Assembly: GCA_019242475.1 (NCBI GenBank)
Contig: JAFAVK010000021.1
Span: forward strand, 1-35,031
Length of the DNA: 35,031 bases
Origin: Acidobacteriota bacterium
GTDB lineage: Bacteria > Acidobacteriota > Blastocatellia > Pyrinomonadales > Pyrinomonadaceae
Reading direction: 5' to 3'
The stretch's first letter is position 1. The number at the start of each line of letters is the position of its first letter. The translations under genes and the position numbers were made by a program. This document shows positions 15,716 to 23,248 of the stretch, piece after piece. The notes below the pieces were generated by a model. That model made no database searches, was not told where the DNA came from, and was given only the letters and a program-made list of their open reading frames with translations.

Positions 15716-15879
15716 AGACTGACCACCGCCAGCCGCACACGATACACGCCGGGGACTCAGACGGCAAGGCGCGAACGCGGATTAACGCGAAAAGCCCAAG
15801 AAAATGCGGTTAACTGGATAGACAGGTAAGGCGCGAGATTAATCCGCCGCGGAGCGGCTCCCTTCGAATACGCCTCTCT

Positions 15880-16242
15880 TTAAACTTCCTGCTCGGCCTC
15901 TTCCCCGTCCTCGGGCCAGCGCGGCTCGACCGAGATTTCGTCGAACATGTCCTGGCGCTTGAGGGCGTCGGCGACGCCTTCGGCCTTGCGCTCGGTGAGC
16001 GGGTGGCGCGGGTCGAGGCTGTAGAGCTGGAAGACGCGCTCCTCGAACATCTCAAGACCCAACTGCCCGAGCGGGACGCCGGGCGTGATCATCATCTCGT
16101 TGAGGTTGTGGATGCGGTAGCGGCCGGTCTGCTCGACCCATTCCTCGATGAACGGGTCGCGCAGCGCGTGCTCCGCCTCGGAGACCGAAAGGTACGGGCC
16201 TTCCAGCATGAGGCAGTATTCGCCGGGGTGCTGTCCCTTCAT
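15880..16242 (-). CDS. Hypothetical acidic cytoplasmic protein
   Basis: 120 residues, with no signal peptide and no membrane helix. The sequence (EYCLMLEGPYLSVSEAEHAL, IEEWVEQTGRYRIHNLNEM, ending in an acidic EDGEEAEQEV) fits no family I recognise. Codon use matches the surroundings. The frame starts at ATG 16242 without an obvious ribosome site. It is separated from the macro-domain gene by about 165 bp. Treat it as a likely real gene of unknown role. Confidence 0.6.
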   Translation of the reverse strand: MKGQHPGEYCLMLEGPYLSVSEAEHALRDPFIEEWVEQTGRYRIHNLNEMMITPGVPLGQLGLEMFEERVFQLYSLDPRHPLTERKAEGVADALKRQDMFDEISVEPRWPEDGEEAEQEV

Positions 16243-16356
16243 GACGTGAGCAAAGGGGCGGCGCGTGGAGCGAAGGGTGTCCGTGCGCGCCGACCGCCGT
16301 GCACTTTAACACCGCGCGGCACGGGCTGCCATATTTTTTTCAGCGCGGAAAAGGAG

Positions 16357-16394
16357 AGGGCGCCGCCGGAGGTCTCTCCTCCCGGCGGCGCCCT
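16357..16394 (-). terminator. Intrinsic terminator of the VWA gene
   Basis: Arms AGGGCGCCGCCGG (16357-16369) and CCGGCGGCGCCCT (16382-16394) make a 13-bp stem. Read on the minus strand it is followed by CTCCTTTTCC. It lies 23 bp after the VWA stop codon. Confidence 0.8.
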
Positions 16395-16416
16395 TCGTGT
16401 CTGGCCGATGCCCGAC

Positions 16417-17154
16417 TTAGTAAGCCCGGCCGCCCTGCTCGTTGAGCGTCTTGGTCAGGCGCGTGAAGTATGCGTCGAAGGTGACGAAGCTGGTGCCCTG
16501 GAAGAAGGCCCGGCCGCCCGTCTCGTCCGAGAAGCGCTGGAGCGCGCTCTGGCCGAAGCTGACCGCCTGGCCGTTCCAGCTCGTCAGCCCCGCCGACGGG
16601 GCGTAGAACGAGTAGACCGCGACGCCGCGGCCCTTCGCCTCGCGCACGGCGCGGTTGAGGTCGATGGAATCGACCGAGGACGCGTAGTCGAACCCGCGCG
16701 AGGTGTCGAGGCCGTCCGAGACCAGCAGCACGGCGTTGCGGTTCGCGCCGCCCTCGGGGAACAGCTTGAGGGCGTCGCGCACCTGCACGTAAGGGTTGTA
16801 CGGCGAGGCCGAGGTCGAGCCCACGGGGGCGCGCAGAGCGCGCGCCGCGGCCGACAGGTCGTTCGTGAAGGGCTGGCGCACCTGCAAGGAGCCCGAGCGG
16901 ATGTAGCCGACCAACACGTTCGAGCCCTGGGGCAGCTCGCGGATGAAGTCTGCCGTCACGGGCAGCTCGTTGCCGACGCGGGAGACGAGGTCGTCCTGAA
17001 TGAGCACCGCGAGGTTGACGGGCTGGCGGACATGCTCGGAGGCGAACGAGTCGCCCGCCTTCTTCGACCGCGCGCTCGCGGGCGCCGCGGAGGCGCCGAA
17101 CACTGCGGCGGCCAAAAGCACGGCCGCAAAGAGACTGGATAATTTCTTCATCAT
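16417..17154 (-). CDS. Secreted VWFA-like protein with incomplete metal site
   Basis: 245 residues. A signal peptide (about 1-28) precedes a von Willebrand A fold: strand VNLAVLIQDD, helix VTADFIRELPQGSNVLVGYI, NAVLLVSDGLDTSRG and VAVYSFYAPSAG, ending in a helix with SFVTFDAYFTRLTKTL. The usual metal-ion motif DxSxS at the first strand is replaced (IQDDLVS), so metal-dependent binding may be lost. This resembles the secreted VWFA-related proteins found in many copies in Acidobacteria, which are usually longer. AGGAG precedes ATG 17154. It is divergent from the DUF1223 operon, with a 290-bp shared upstream region. Confidence 0.8.
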   Translation of the reverse strand: MMKKLSSLFAAVLLAAAVFGASAAPASARSKKAGDSFASEHVRQPVNLAVLIQDDLVSRVGNELPVTADFIRELPQGSNVLVGYIRSGSLQVRQPFTNDLSAAARALRAPVGSTSASPYNPYVQVRDALKLFPEGGANRNAVLLVSDGLDTSRGFDYASSVDSIDLNRAVREAKGRGVAVYSFYAPSAGLTSWNGQAVSFGQSALQRFSDETGGRAFFQGTSFVTFDAYFTRLTKTLNEQGGRAY

Positions 17155-17444
17155 GATTACTCCTGAAAGACCCGGCGTGATATTCCTTCAAGCCTTTTAA
17201 AGCGTCGTCGAGCGCCCGGGTTTTTCGCGTCATTTGGATGCCCTGCCCCGTTCTTTGGTTGGCCCTCCGAACGTGCCGTGAGGGCACGCGGGAATAGAAT
17301 CAGCCGCCGATGGGATTAAACGTCGGGGTAAGTTGCGCGCAAGGGTTGACGTGGAACTGCGGCGGAGAGAAGCTTGGACAACGCAAGGGTTTCGAGAAGG
17401 GTCAAAGCCTTAATAAGGACGAGGCGCGCGGGAGGGTTTAAGCG

Positions 17445-18290
17445 ATGAGAAAGCTGTCCGCAATCGTGTTCGGCGTCGCCGCGCTGGCCGTCTTCGCGGT
17501 CGCGGCCGTGACGCTGAGCGTTGAGAGAACAAAGAAGATAGGGCCGGAGAAGAAGGCCGCGGAAGCGAACGCCGCCCCGGCCGCGCGCAGGGCCGTGGTC
17601 GTCGAGCTGTTCACCTCCGAAGGTTGTTCGAGCTGCCCGCCGGCCGACGCCCTGCTCGCGCGCCTCGAACAGACCCAACCCGTCGAAGGCGCCGAGGTCA
17701 TCCCGCTCGCGTTGCACGTGGACTACTGGAACCACCTCGGCTGGTCAGACCCCTTCTCCTCGCGCCAGTTCAGCGAGCGGCAGGGCGAGTACGCCGCGGC
17801 CTTCGGCGAGGAGGACGTTTACACGCCGCAGATGATCGTGGACGGCGTCAAGGAGTTCAACGGCGGCAACTCCTCGCTGGCCCAGGACGCCATCGGCAAG
17901 GCCGCGCGCGAGCCGAAGGGCGAGGTGCTCATCACGCGCACGCCTTCACAGTCCGAAGGTCTCATTCACATCACCGCCCAGGTTGATAATTTCCCGAGGC
18001 CGGCCGACGGCCAGACCGCCGACGTGCTCCTCGCGCTGACCGAGAGCGGGCTCGCCTCCGACGTGGCGCGCGGCGAGAACGAGGGGCGCAGGCTCACGCA
18101 CGTCGGCGTCGTGCGCAGCCTCAAGGCGCTGGGCGGGCTGCCCGAAGCGCCGGGCGCTACTTTCAAGGCGGAGACCGAGGTGCCGGTCGAGAAGGGCTGG
18201 CGGCGCGAGAACCTGCGCGCCGTCGTCTTCGCGCAGGAGCGCGGGACGCGCCGCGTGCTGGCCGCCGGCTCGCTCAAGCTTTTCGACTGA
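17445..18290 (+). CDS. Secreted DUF1223 thioredoxin-fold protein
   Basis: 281 residues. The N-terminal signal peptide or anchor is about 1-25. DUF1223 begins with VVVELFTSEGCSSCPPADALL, with redox pair C61 and C64 (CSSC), then HVDYWNHLGWSDPFSSRQFS and YTPQMIVDG, which are strong family motifs. It is likely periplasmic or membrane-anchored. DUF1223 has a thioredoxin-like fold, but its partner is not established. It heads a run with msrP (53 bp later) and msrQ, so a role in extracytoplasmic thiol or methionine redox repair is inferred. GGGAGGG lies upstream of the ATG. Confidence 0.9.
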   Translation: MRKLSAIVFGVAALAVFAVAAVTLSVERTKKIGPEKKAAEANAAPAARRAVVVELFTSEGCSSCPPADALLARLEQTQPVEGAEVIPLALHVDYWNHLGWSDPFSSRQFSERQGEYAAAFGEEDVYTPQMIVDGVKEFNGGNSSLAQDAIGKAAREPKGEVLITRTPSQSEGLIHITAQVDNFPRPADGQTADVLLALTESGLASDVARGENEGRRLTHVGVVRSLKALGGLPEAPGATFKAETEVPVEKGWRRENLRAVVFAQERGTRRVLAAGSLKLFD

Positions 18291-18343
18291 ACTCAATCCG
18301 CCGCGCGGCGCAGGCGCGTAACTGTCTTGAGCTTTGAACTGCC

Positions 18344-19318
18344 ATGCTGATCAAGAAGCCGGACGACATCAAGGGCGGCGAGATTACGGACAGGAAGGTC
18401 TACCTCAGCCGCCGCAACTTCCTGCGCGGCGCGGCGCTCGCCGCCACGACCTTCGCGACCGGGGTCGTCTACAAACAGCTCCTCGCGCCGCAGCCCGAGC
18501 TGGCGACGCCCGTGGGCCGCGTCGAGCCCGGCCCGCAGTCCGCGCCGAAGAAGTGGGGGCTGCCGGGCGAGGAGGCGACCGAGTATCAGAAGATCGCGAG
18601 CTATAACAACTTCTACGAGTTCGGCACGGACAAGTACAGCCCCGCGCGCCGCGCGCAGTCGTTAGTCACGAAACCCTGGACGGTCTCGGTCGAGGGCTTG
18701 GTTAATAAGCCGAAGGTCTTCGACCTGGACGAGCTGACGCGCCTCTTCCCGCCCGAGGACAGAATCTACCGCCACCGGTGCGTCGAGGGCTGGTCGATGG
18801 TCATCCCCTGGCTCGGCTTCTCGCTGGGAGATTTAATCAAACAGTCAGAGCCGCAGGGCGGCGCGAAGTACGTCGCCTTCGAGACCGCCAACGACCCGAA
18901 AGGGCGCGGCATCCCGCAGACCGACGCGCTGACCTGGCCCTACGTCGAGGGACTGCGGCTCGACGAGGCTTTGCACCCGCTGGCGACGCTCGCCGTCGGC
19001 ATCTACGGCGAGCCCCTGCTGCCGCAGAACGGCGCGCCCGTCCGCCTGGTCGTGCCCTGGAAGTACGGCTTCAAGAGCATCAAGTCAATCGTCCGCATCA
19101 AGCTCGTCGAGCGGATGCCGACGACGACCTGGGTCAAGGAGGTGCCGAGCGTCTACGGCTTCTTCTCCAACGTCAACCCCTCGGTGGACGTGCTCCGCGC
19201 GCAGGCCACCGAGCAGCGCATCGGCGAGTGGGGCCGCCGCCAGACCCTCCCCTTCAACGGCTACGCCGAACAGGTCGCCGGCCTGTATGACGGGATGGAT
19301 TTGAGCTACTACGTCTGA
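18344..19318 (+). CDS. msrP: Periplasmic methionine sulfoxide reductase, molybdopterin subunit MsrP
   Basis: 324 residues, the family's usual size. It has a twin-arginine signal SRRNFLRG (22-29), so it is exported folded with its molybdenum cofactor. The Mo-binding cysteine is C146 in [18 protein letters not shown]. Other conserved parts are [41 protein letters not shown] and the C-terminal [18 protein letters not shown]. It reduces Met-sulfoxide in envelope proteins, with electrons from the quinone pool via MsrQ. It lies 17 bp before msrQ. Confidence 0.96.
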   Translation: MLIKKPDDIKGGEITDRKVYLSRRNFLRGAALAATTFATGVVYKQLLAPQPELATPVGRVEPGPQSAPKKWGLPGEEATEYQKIASYNNFYEFGTDKYSPARRAQSLVTKPWTVSVEGLVNKPKVFDLDELTRLFPPEDRIYRHRCVEGWSMVIPWLGFSLGDLIKQSEPQGGAKYVAFETANDPKGRGIPQTDALTWPYVEGLRLDEALHPLATLAVGIYGEPLLPQNGAPVRLVVPWKYGFKSIKSIVRIKLVERMPTTTWVKEVPSVYGFFSNVNPSVDVLRAQATEQRIGEWGRRQTLPFNGYAEQVAGLYDGMDLSYYV

Positions 19319-19335
19319 GGCTGTCAGCGGTCAGC

Positions 19336-19959
19336 ATGAAGGACATCAAATTCTACAAGCTCCTCGTCTTCGTCAACGCGCTGGTGCCTCTGGCGCTGGT
19401 GGGGTGGGACTGGCGGCGCGGGCATCTGGGGGCGAACCCCCTGGACTTCGTGACGCGGACGACGGGGACGCTGACGCTCGTCTTCCTCGTGCTGACGCTC
19501 CTGGTGACGCCGCTGCGGAAGTTGACGGGCGCGAACTGGCTGGTGCGTCTGCGGCGGATGGTCGGGCTCTACGCCTTCTTCTACGGCGCGCTCCATTTGC
19601 TCTGTTACGTCTGGTTCGACAAGTGGTTCGACCTCGCGGCGATGGCGCAGGACGTGGCGCGGCGCCGGTTCATCCTCGTCGGCGTGCTCGCCTTCACCTC
19701 GATGGTGCCGCTGGCCGTCACCTCGACCGACAGGATGATCAAGCGGCTCGGCGGCAAGCGCTGGCAGAAGCTCCACCGCCTGACCTACCTCGCCGCCGCC
19801 GCCGGCGTCCTCCACTTCTACCTGCTCGTCAAGTCCGACGTGCGCAAGCCCCTCGCCTTCGCCGCCGCCGTCGCCCTGCTGCTCGGCTACCGCCTCTACG
19901 CCTCCTACACGAAGGGCGCGACGCCGCTCTCGCTCAAGGCACAGTCCCCGCCGCGTTAG
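19336..19959 (+). CDS. msrQ: Heme b membrane subunit MsrQ
   Basis: 207 residues with about six membrane helices. Candidate heme-ligand histidines are H87 (GALHLLCYV), H147 (WQKLHRLTYL) and H160 (GVLHFYLLVKSDVRKP). It belongs to the ferric-reductase-like membrane family and passes electrons to MsrP. It starts 17 bp after msrP, so the two are co-transcribed. A partial, decayed copy of its C-terminal coding region is found about 3.1 kb downstream at 23082-23204. Confidence 0.95.
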   Translation: MKDIKFYKLLVFVNALVPLALVGWDWRRGHLGANPLDFVTRTTGTLTLVFLVLTLLVTPLRKLTGANWLVRLRRMVGLYAFFYGALHLLCYVWFDKWFDLAAMAQDVARRRFILVGVLAFTSMVPLAVTSTDRMIKRLGGKRWQKLHRLTYLAAAAGVLHFYLLVKSDVRKPLAFAAAVALLLGYRLYASYTKGATPLSLKAQSPPR

Positions 19960-19968
19960 TCCGCCGCG

Positions 19969-20002
19969 CGCCCCGCTACCAATAAAGTTGTAGGGCGGGG
20001 CG
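19969..20002 (+). terminator. Possible weak terminator after msrQ
   Basis: An 8-bp GC stem (19969-19976 with 19995-20002) with an 18-base loop lies 10 bp after the msrQ stop. There is no T tract, so termination may be partial. Confidence 0.3.
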
Positions 20003-20112
20003 TGACCTTGCGAACGAAAACGGATACATATCTCAAGAAATCCTCAACGTACCTCTGCCTATACTTCCCGCCCGAGCTTTACCCAACCAACGAGCCCTAG
20101 GAGGGAAACGCC

Positions 20113-20616
20113 TTGAAGCTTCAGAGCATCATGCCGCGCGTGCGCGCGGCCCTGTTCGCCATTCTGTTCGCGGCCTTCGCCGGCGCGGGCACCCAAGCCT
20201 TCGGGCAGGCCACGACCACCACCACCAACGAGGACATCCCGTTCACCGGCAGCGCCTTCAACCCGTGCAACGGGGATCAGGTGACTTTCTCCGGCACGAT
20301 GCACGTCGTCAACACCATGACGACCGACGCCAACGGCGGGACGCACCTGAAGACGCACAGCAACTATCAGGACGTGACGGGCACGGGCACCCCGAGCGGC
20401 GTCACCTACCAGGTTCGCACCGTCTCGAACGAGGTCGTCAACGACAACGACGGCCCGCAGAGCACGGCGACCATCATCTCGACGATGAAGCTCATCGCTC
20501 ATGGGCCGACCCTGAACTACTTCCTACGCACCGTGCTGCACACCACCGTCAACGCCAACGGCCAGACGACCAGCGAGGTTCAAGAGATCGGCTTCGAGTG
20601 CCGCGGTAATAACTGA
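20113..20616 (+). CDS. Secreted hypothetical protein, TTG start
   Basis: 167 residues. The start is TTG 20113, chosen because AGGAGGG (20099-20105) sits seven bases upstream; the next ATG, six codons later, has no such site. Residues 1-32 form a signal peptide ending AFGQA. The mature part is short, Thr/Asn-rich and probably all-beta (IPFTGSAFNPCNGDQVTFSG, HVVNTMTTDANGG, VTYQVRTVSNE), with two cysteines (CNGD and FECRG) that may form a disulfide. I know this pattern as common in secreted acidobacterial hypotheticals but cannot name a function. Confidence 0.75.
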   Translation: MKLQSIMPRVRAALFAILFAAFAGAGTQAFGQATTTTTNEDIPFTGSAFNPCNGDQVTFSGTMHVVNTMTTDANGGTHLKTHSNYQDVTGTGTPSGVTYQVRTVSNEVVNDNDGPQSTATIISTMKLIAHGPTLNYFLRTVLHTTVNANGQTTSEVQEIGFECRGNN

Positions 20617-20993
20617 CGGCGGCAGTCGCGCCGCCGACCGTGCGTGCGAGCCGGACTCACACGCCTTAAAGGCGCGGACACTCAGCCTCCGCTTTCGCTT
20701 CGAACTCAAGCGGGGCTCCGACCTAACCTCGGGGCCATCTCCCCCCGCCGACTTCACACGTCCGGCCCGCCCTCCACGCCAGATTGACCGACGCGACTCT
20801 TTCAATCCGACCAGACTTGACCGGAGCGAACTGCCGACTCAAAGCGGCCCGCATCCTCAAGCCACAACATTTCAACATTTAAGCAACGGGCTTGCTGCGG
20901 CATGGAGGTTGAAAAGGTGTCGGAGGCGGGCACTGCCCCTCGTTGAGATTGAAAGCCCCGTGAAGTTCGGAAGGTCACCGCCGGAGAACTCAG
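20617..20993. other. Gene-free stretch before the subtilase
   Basis: 377 bp with no supported gene. A small GC hairpin (20617-20623 with 20630-20636) begins right after the upstream stop and may help to end that transcript. The rest is likely the promoter and leader of the subtilase gene, with a GGAG ribosome site at the end. No convincing promoter boxes were seen. Confidence 0.5.
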
Positions 20994-23006
20994 ATGGATC
21001 GAAGCAGAGTCAAACGTCTCACCGCATGGCTGATGATCGCCGCGCTGCTCGCGCTGCCGCTTGCGGGCGCGCCCGGCGCCGCCGCCAACAAGGGCGGCGG
21101 GCAGGGCGACGAGCACACGCGCAACAAGTCGAAGGTCTCGGACGACCTGCGCGAGCACGTCCGCAAGAACGGCGGCGCGGACAAGGTCACGGTCATCGTC
21201 CAGCCGAAGGGCGACTGGACGGACGAGCAGGTGGGCGCCTTCGTCGCCCACGGCGCGCACGTCAAGCAGAAGCACGAGAACCTCGACTCGCGCGTCGTCG
21301 AGATGCCGGCGGCGGCCGTCGAGGCGCTGGCGGCGCGCGACGACATCGAATACATCTCCCCCGACCGCGAGACGCACGCGCTCGGCCACATCTCCCTGAC
21401 GACGGGCGCCGACGCCGCGCGCCTGCTCGACACCACGACCTCCACGTCCAACAACGGCTGGGTCGGCATCGCCGTCCTCGACTCCGGCGTGGACGTCTGG
21501 CACAAATCCTTCTACAACGCCGCGGGCTCCGCGTCGCGCGTCTCGGGCAACTACATCTTCACGAGCGAGGCGGCCACGGGCAAGCTCGACGACTACGGGC
21601 ACGGCACGCACGTCGCCTCGGCGGCGGCCGGCAGCGCGCTCGTCGGCGGCGGCGCCTACAAGGGCGCGGCCTCCGACGGGTTCATCTACAACCTCAAGGT
21701 GCTCGACTCGCAGGGCCGCGGCACAGTCTCTCAGCTCCTGGCGGCGATGGACTGGGTCATCGCCAACCGCACCACCTACAACATCCGCGTCGTCAACCTC
21801 TCCCTGGGGATGCCCGCCGTGGACTCCTACCGCAACGACCCCGTCTGCAAGGCCGTGCGCCGCATGGTTGACCTCGGCATCGTCGTGGTCTGCGCCGCCG
21901 GCAACGACGGCAAGGACGCGATGGGGAACAAGGTCTACGGGCAGATTCACAGCCCCGGCATCGAGCCGTCGGCCATCACGGTCGGCGCGACGAACACCTT
22001 CGGCACCGACACGCGCGCCGACGACGTGGTCACGACCTACAGCTCGCGCGGGCCGACCCGCGGCGCCTGGACGGACGGGGCCGGCGTGGTGCACCACGAC
22101 AACCTGATTAAGCCCGACCTCGTCGCCCCCGGCAACAAGGTCATCTGGGCCGCGGCCGCCGACAACAACCTCCTGCTCAACCACCCGGAGCTGAACGCGA
22201 ACGTCAGCACGGACAAGACGCGGAACATGATGACGATGAACGGGACTTCGATGGCGGCCCCGCTCGTCGCCGGCGCGGCCTCGCTGCTGCTGCGCCACAA
22301 CCCGCGCCTGACGCCGAACATGGTCAAGGCCATTCTGATGTACACGGCGCAGCCGCTCGCCGGCCACAACGCCTTCGAGCAGGGCGCCGGCCAGCTCAAC
22401 ATCGAGGGCGCGGTGCGCCTCGCCAAGCTCTTCCGCACAGACCTGCCGCAGTACTGGAACCCCTCGGTCTTGAACGTGACGATGCCGCTCGGCACGTCAC
22501 TCTTGAAGACGGGCGCGACGGCGCCCGTGCCTACGACCACCATCGGCGGCTACACCTTCGACTGGTCGAAGACTCTCGTCCTCGACTACGGGACGGCCTC
22601 GGGGACGGACTTGATCACGAAGTACCAGAAGGTCTACGGGACGGGCTGCCTGCTGAGCGACGGCACGACCGAGGCCAGCGGCGTCATCATGTCCGACCAG
22701 ACGATGTTGTCGCTCGGCGTCATGCTGTCCGACGGCGTGCTGCTGGGCAACAGCCTTCTCGGCAGCGGTTCGCTGCTGGGCGACGGCACGATGCTCGGCG
22801 ACGGCGTGATGCTCGGCGACGGGGTCATCATGAGCGACTCGGTGCTGCTGGGCGACGGCACCATGCTGAGCGACGGGACGCTCGTCAACGACTTCAGCAT
22901 GCGCGCGCAGGACGCCGCGCTCACCGGCGACAACACCGCCGCCATGGCCGCCGTGAAGGACACGACCACGACCACCACCACAACGACCACCTCGAAGAAG
23001 AAGTAG
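20994..23006 (+). CDS. Secreted subtilisin-like serine protease (S8) with C-terminal hexapeptide repeats
   Basis: 670 residues. The signal peptide is about 1-31. An inhibitor I9-like prodomain (about 45-125, including VTVIVQPKGDW and DDIEYISPDR) is followed by a peptidase S8 domain: D163 (AVLDSGVD), H203 (GHGTHVASAA), oxyanion N304 (AAGNDG) and S419 (NGTSMAAPLVAG). Residues about 551-633 are hexapeptide-type repeats (LGDGTM, LGDGVM, LGDGVI, MSDSVL, LSDGTL). The tail has ten Thr in a row and ends SKKK. All catalytic residues are present, so it should be active outside the cell. GGAG lies eight bases before the ATG. It is followed by a strong terminator. Confidence 0.93.
   Translation: MDRSRVKRLTAWLMIAALLALPLAGAPGAAANKGGGQGDEHTRNKSKVSDDLREHVRKNGGADKVTVIVQPKGDWTDEQVGAFVAHGAHVKQKHENLDSRVVEMPAAAVEALAARDDIEYISPDRETHALGHISLTTGADAARLLDTTTSTSNNGWVGIAVLDSGVDVWHKSFYNAAGSASRVSGNYIFTSEAATGKLDDYGHGTHVASAAAGSALVGGGAYKGAASDGFIYNLKVLDSQGRGTVSQLLAAMDWVIANRTTYNIRVVNLSLGMPAVDSYRNDPVCKAVRRMVDLGIVVVCAAGNDGKDAMGNKVYGQIHSPGIEPSAITVGATNTFGTDTRADDVVTTYSSRGPTRGAWTDGAGVVHHDNLIKPDLVAPGNKVIWAAAADNNLLLNHPELNANVSTDKTRNMMTMNGTSMAAPLVAGAASLLLRHNPRLTPNMVKAILMYTAQPLAGHNAFEQGAGQLNIEGAVRLAKLFRTDLPQYWNPSVLNVTMPLGTSLLKTGATAPVPTTTIGGYTFDWSKTLVLDYGTASGTDLITKYQKVYGTGCLLSDGTTEASGVIMSDQTMLSLGVMLSDGVLLGNSLLGSGSLLGDGTMLGDGVMLGDGVIMSDSVLLGDGTMLSDGTLVNDFSMRAQDAALTGDNTAAMAAVKDTTTTTTTTTTSKKK
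22644..22892 (+). repeat. 18-bp coding repeats in the subtilase gene
   Basis: About fourteen six-codon units encode [LM]-[GS]-D-[GS]-[TV]-[ML]. The most regular units lie at about 22767-22880. The pattern fits the [LIV]-[GAED]-X2-[STAV]-X rule of left-handed parallel beta-helices. Confidence 0.75.
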
Positions 23007-23029
23007 ACAGTAGTCAATAGAAAAGAGAA

Positions 23030-23067
23030 GGCGGCGCGATTCAGCTTCAATGCTGAATCGCGCCGCC
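23030..23067 (+). terminator. Intrinsic terminator after the subtilase gene
   Basis: A 16-bp perfect stem (23030-23045 with 23052-23067) with a 6-base loop TTCAAT, then TCTTCTTGTT. The left side has an A-rich lead (AAAAGAGAA). Confidence 0.9.
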
Positions 23068-23081
23068 TCTTCTTGTTACCA

Positions 23082-23204
23082 ATTTCGGCGGCGACCTACT
23101 TCTAACTGCTCGTCAAGTCGGACGTGCGCAAGCCGCTCGCCTTCGTCGTCATCATCGCCCTCCTGCCCGGCTACCGCCTACTTACCTCATATTCAAAAGG
23201 GTGA
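23082..23204 (+). pseudogene. Decayed fragment of an msrQ-like gene
   Basis: Reading 23106-23204 gives LLVKSDVRKPLAFVVIIALL, then PGYRLLTSYSKG and a stop. The first 13 residues are identical to MsrQ positions 163-175 (LLVKSDVRKPLAF) and the rest aligns through GYRL and SY.KG. A TAA replaces the Leu/Tyr codon region just before (23103-23105), and only a scrap (ISAATYF) of the preceding helix remains. It has no start and no ribosome site. It is a remnant of a duplicated or exchanged msrQ, truncated by the terminator of the subtilase on the left and running into the NACHT gene's lower-G+C tail region on the right. Confidence 0.8.
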
Positions 23205-23248
23205 AATGAAGCCGCTATCCTTAACCAAGTAAGTCACTTCATTGAAGT

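Noticed and set aside
20802..22367. Long minus-strand frame (521 residues) opposite the subtilase
   Set aside because: The subtilase frame has all catalytic motifs; the opposite frame is low-complexity Val/Arg/Asp.
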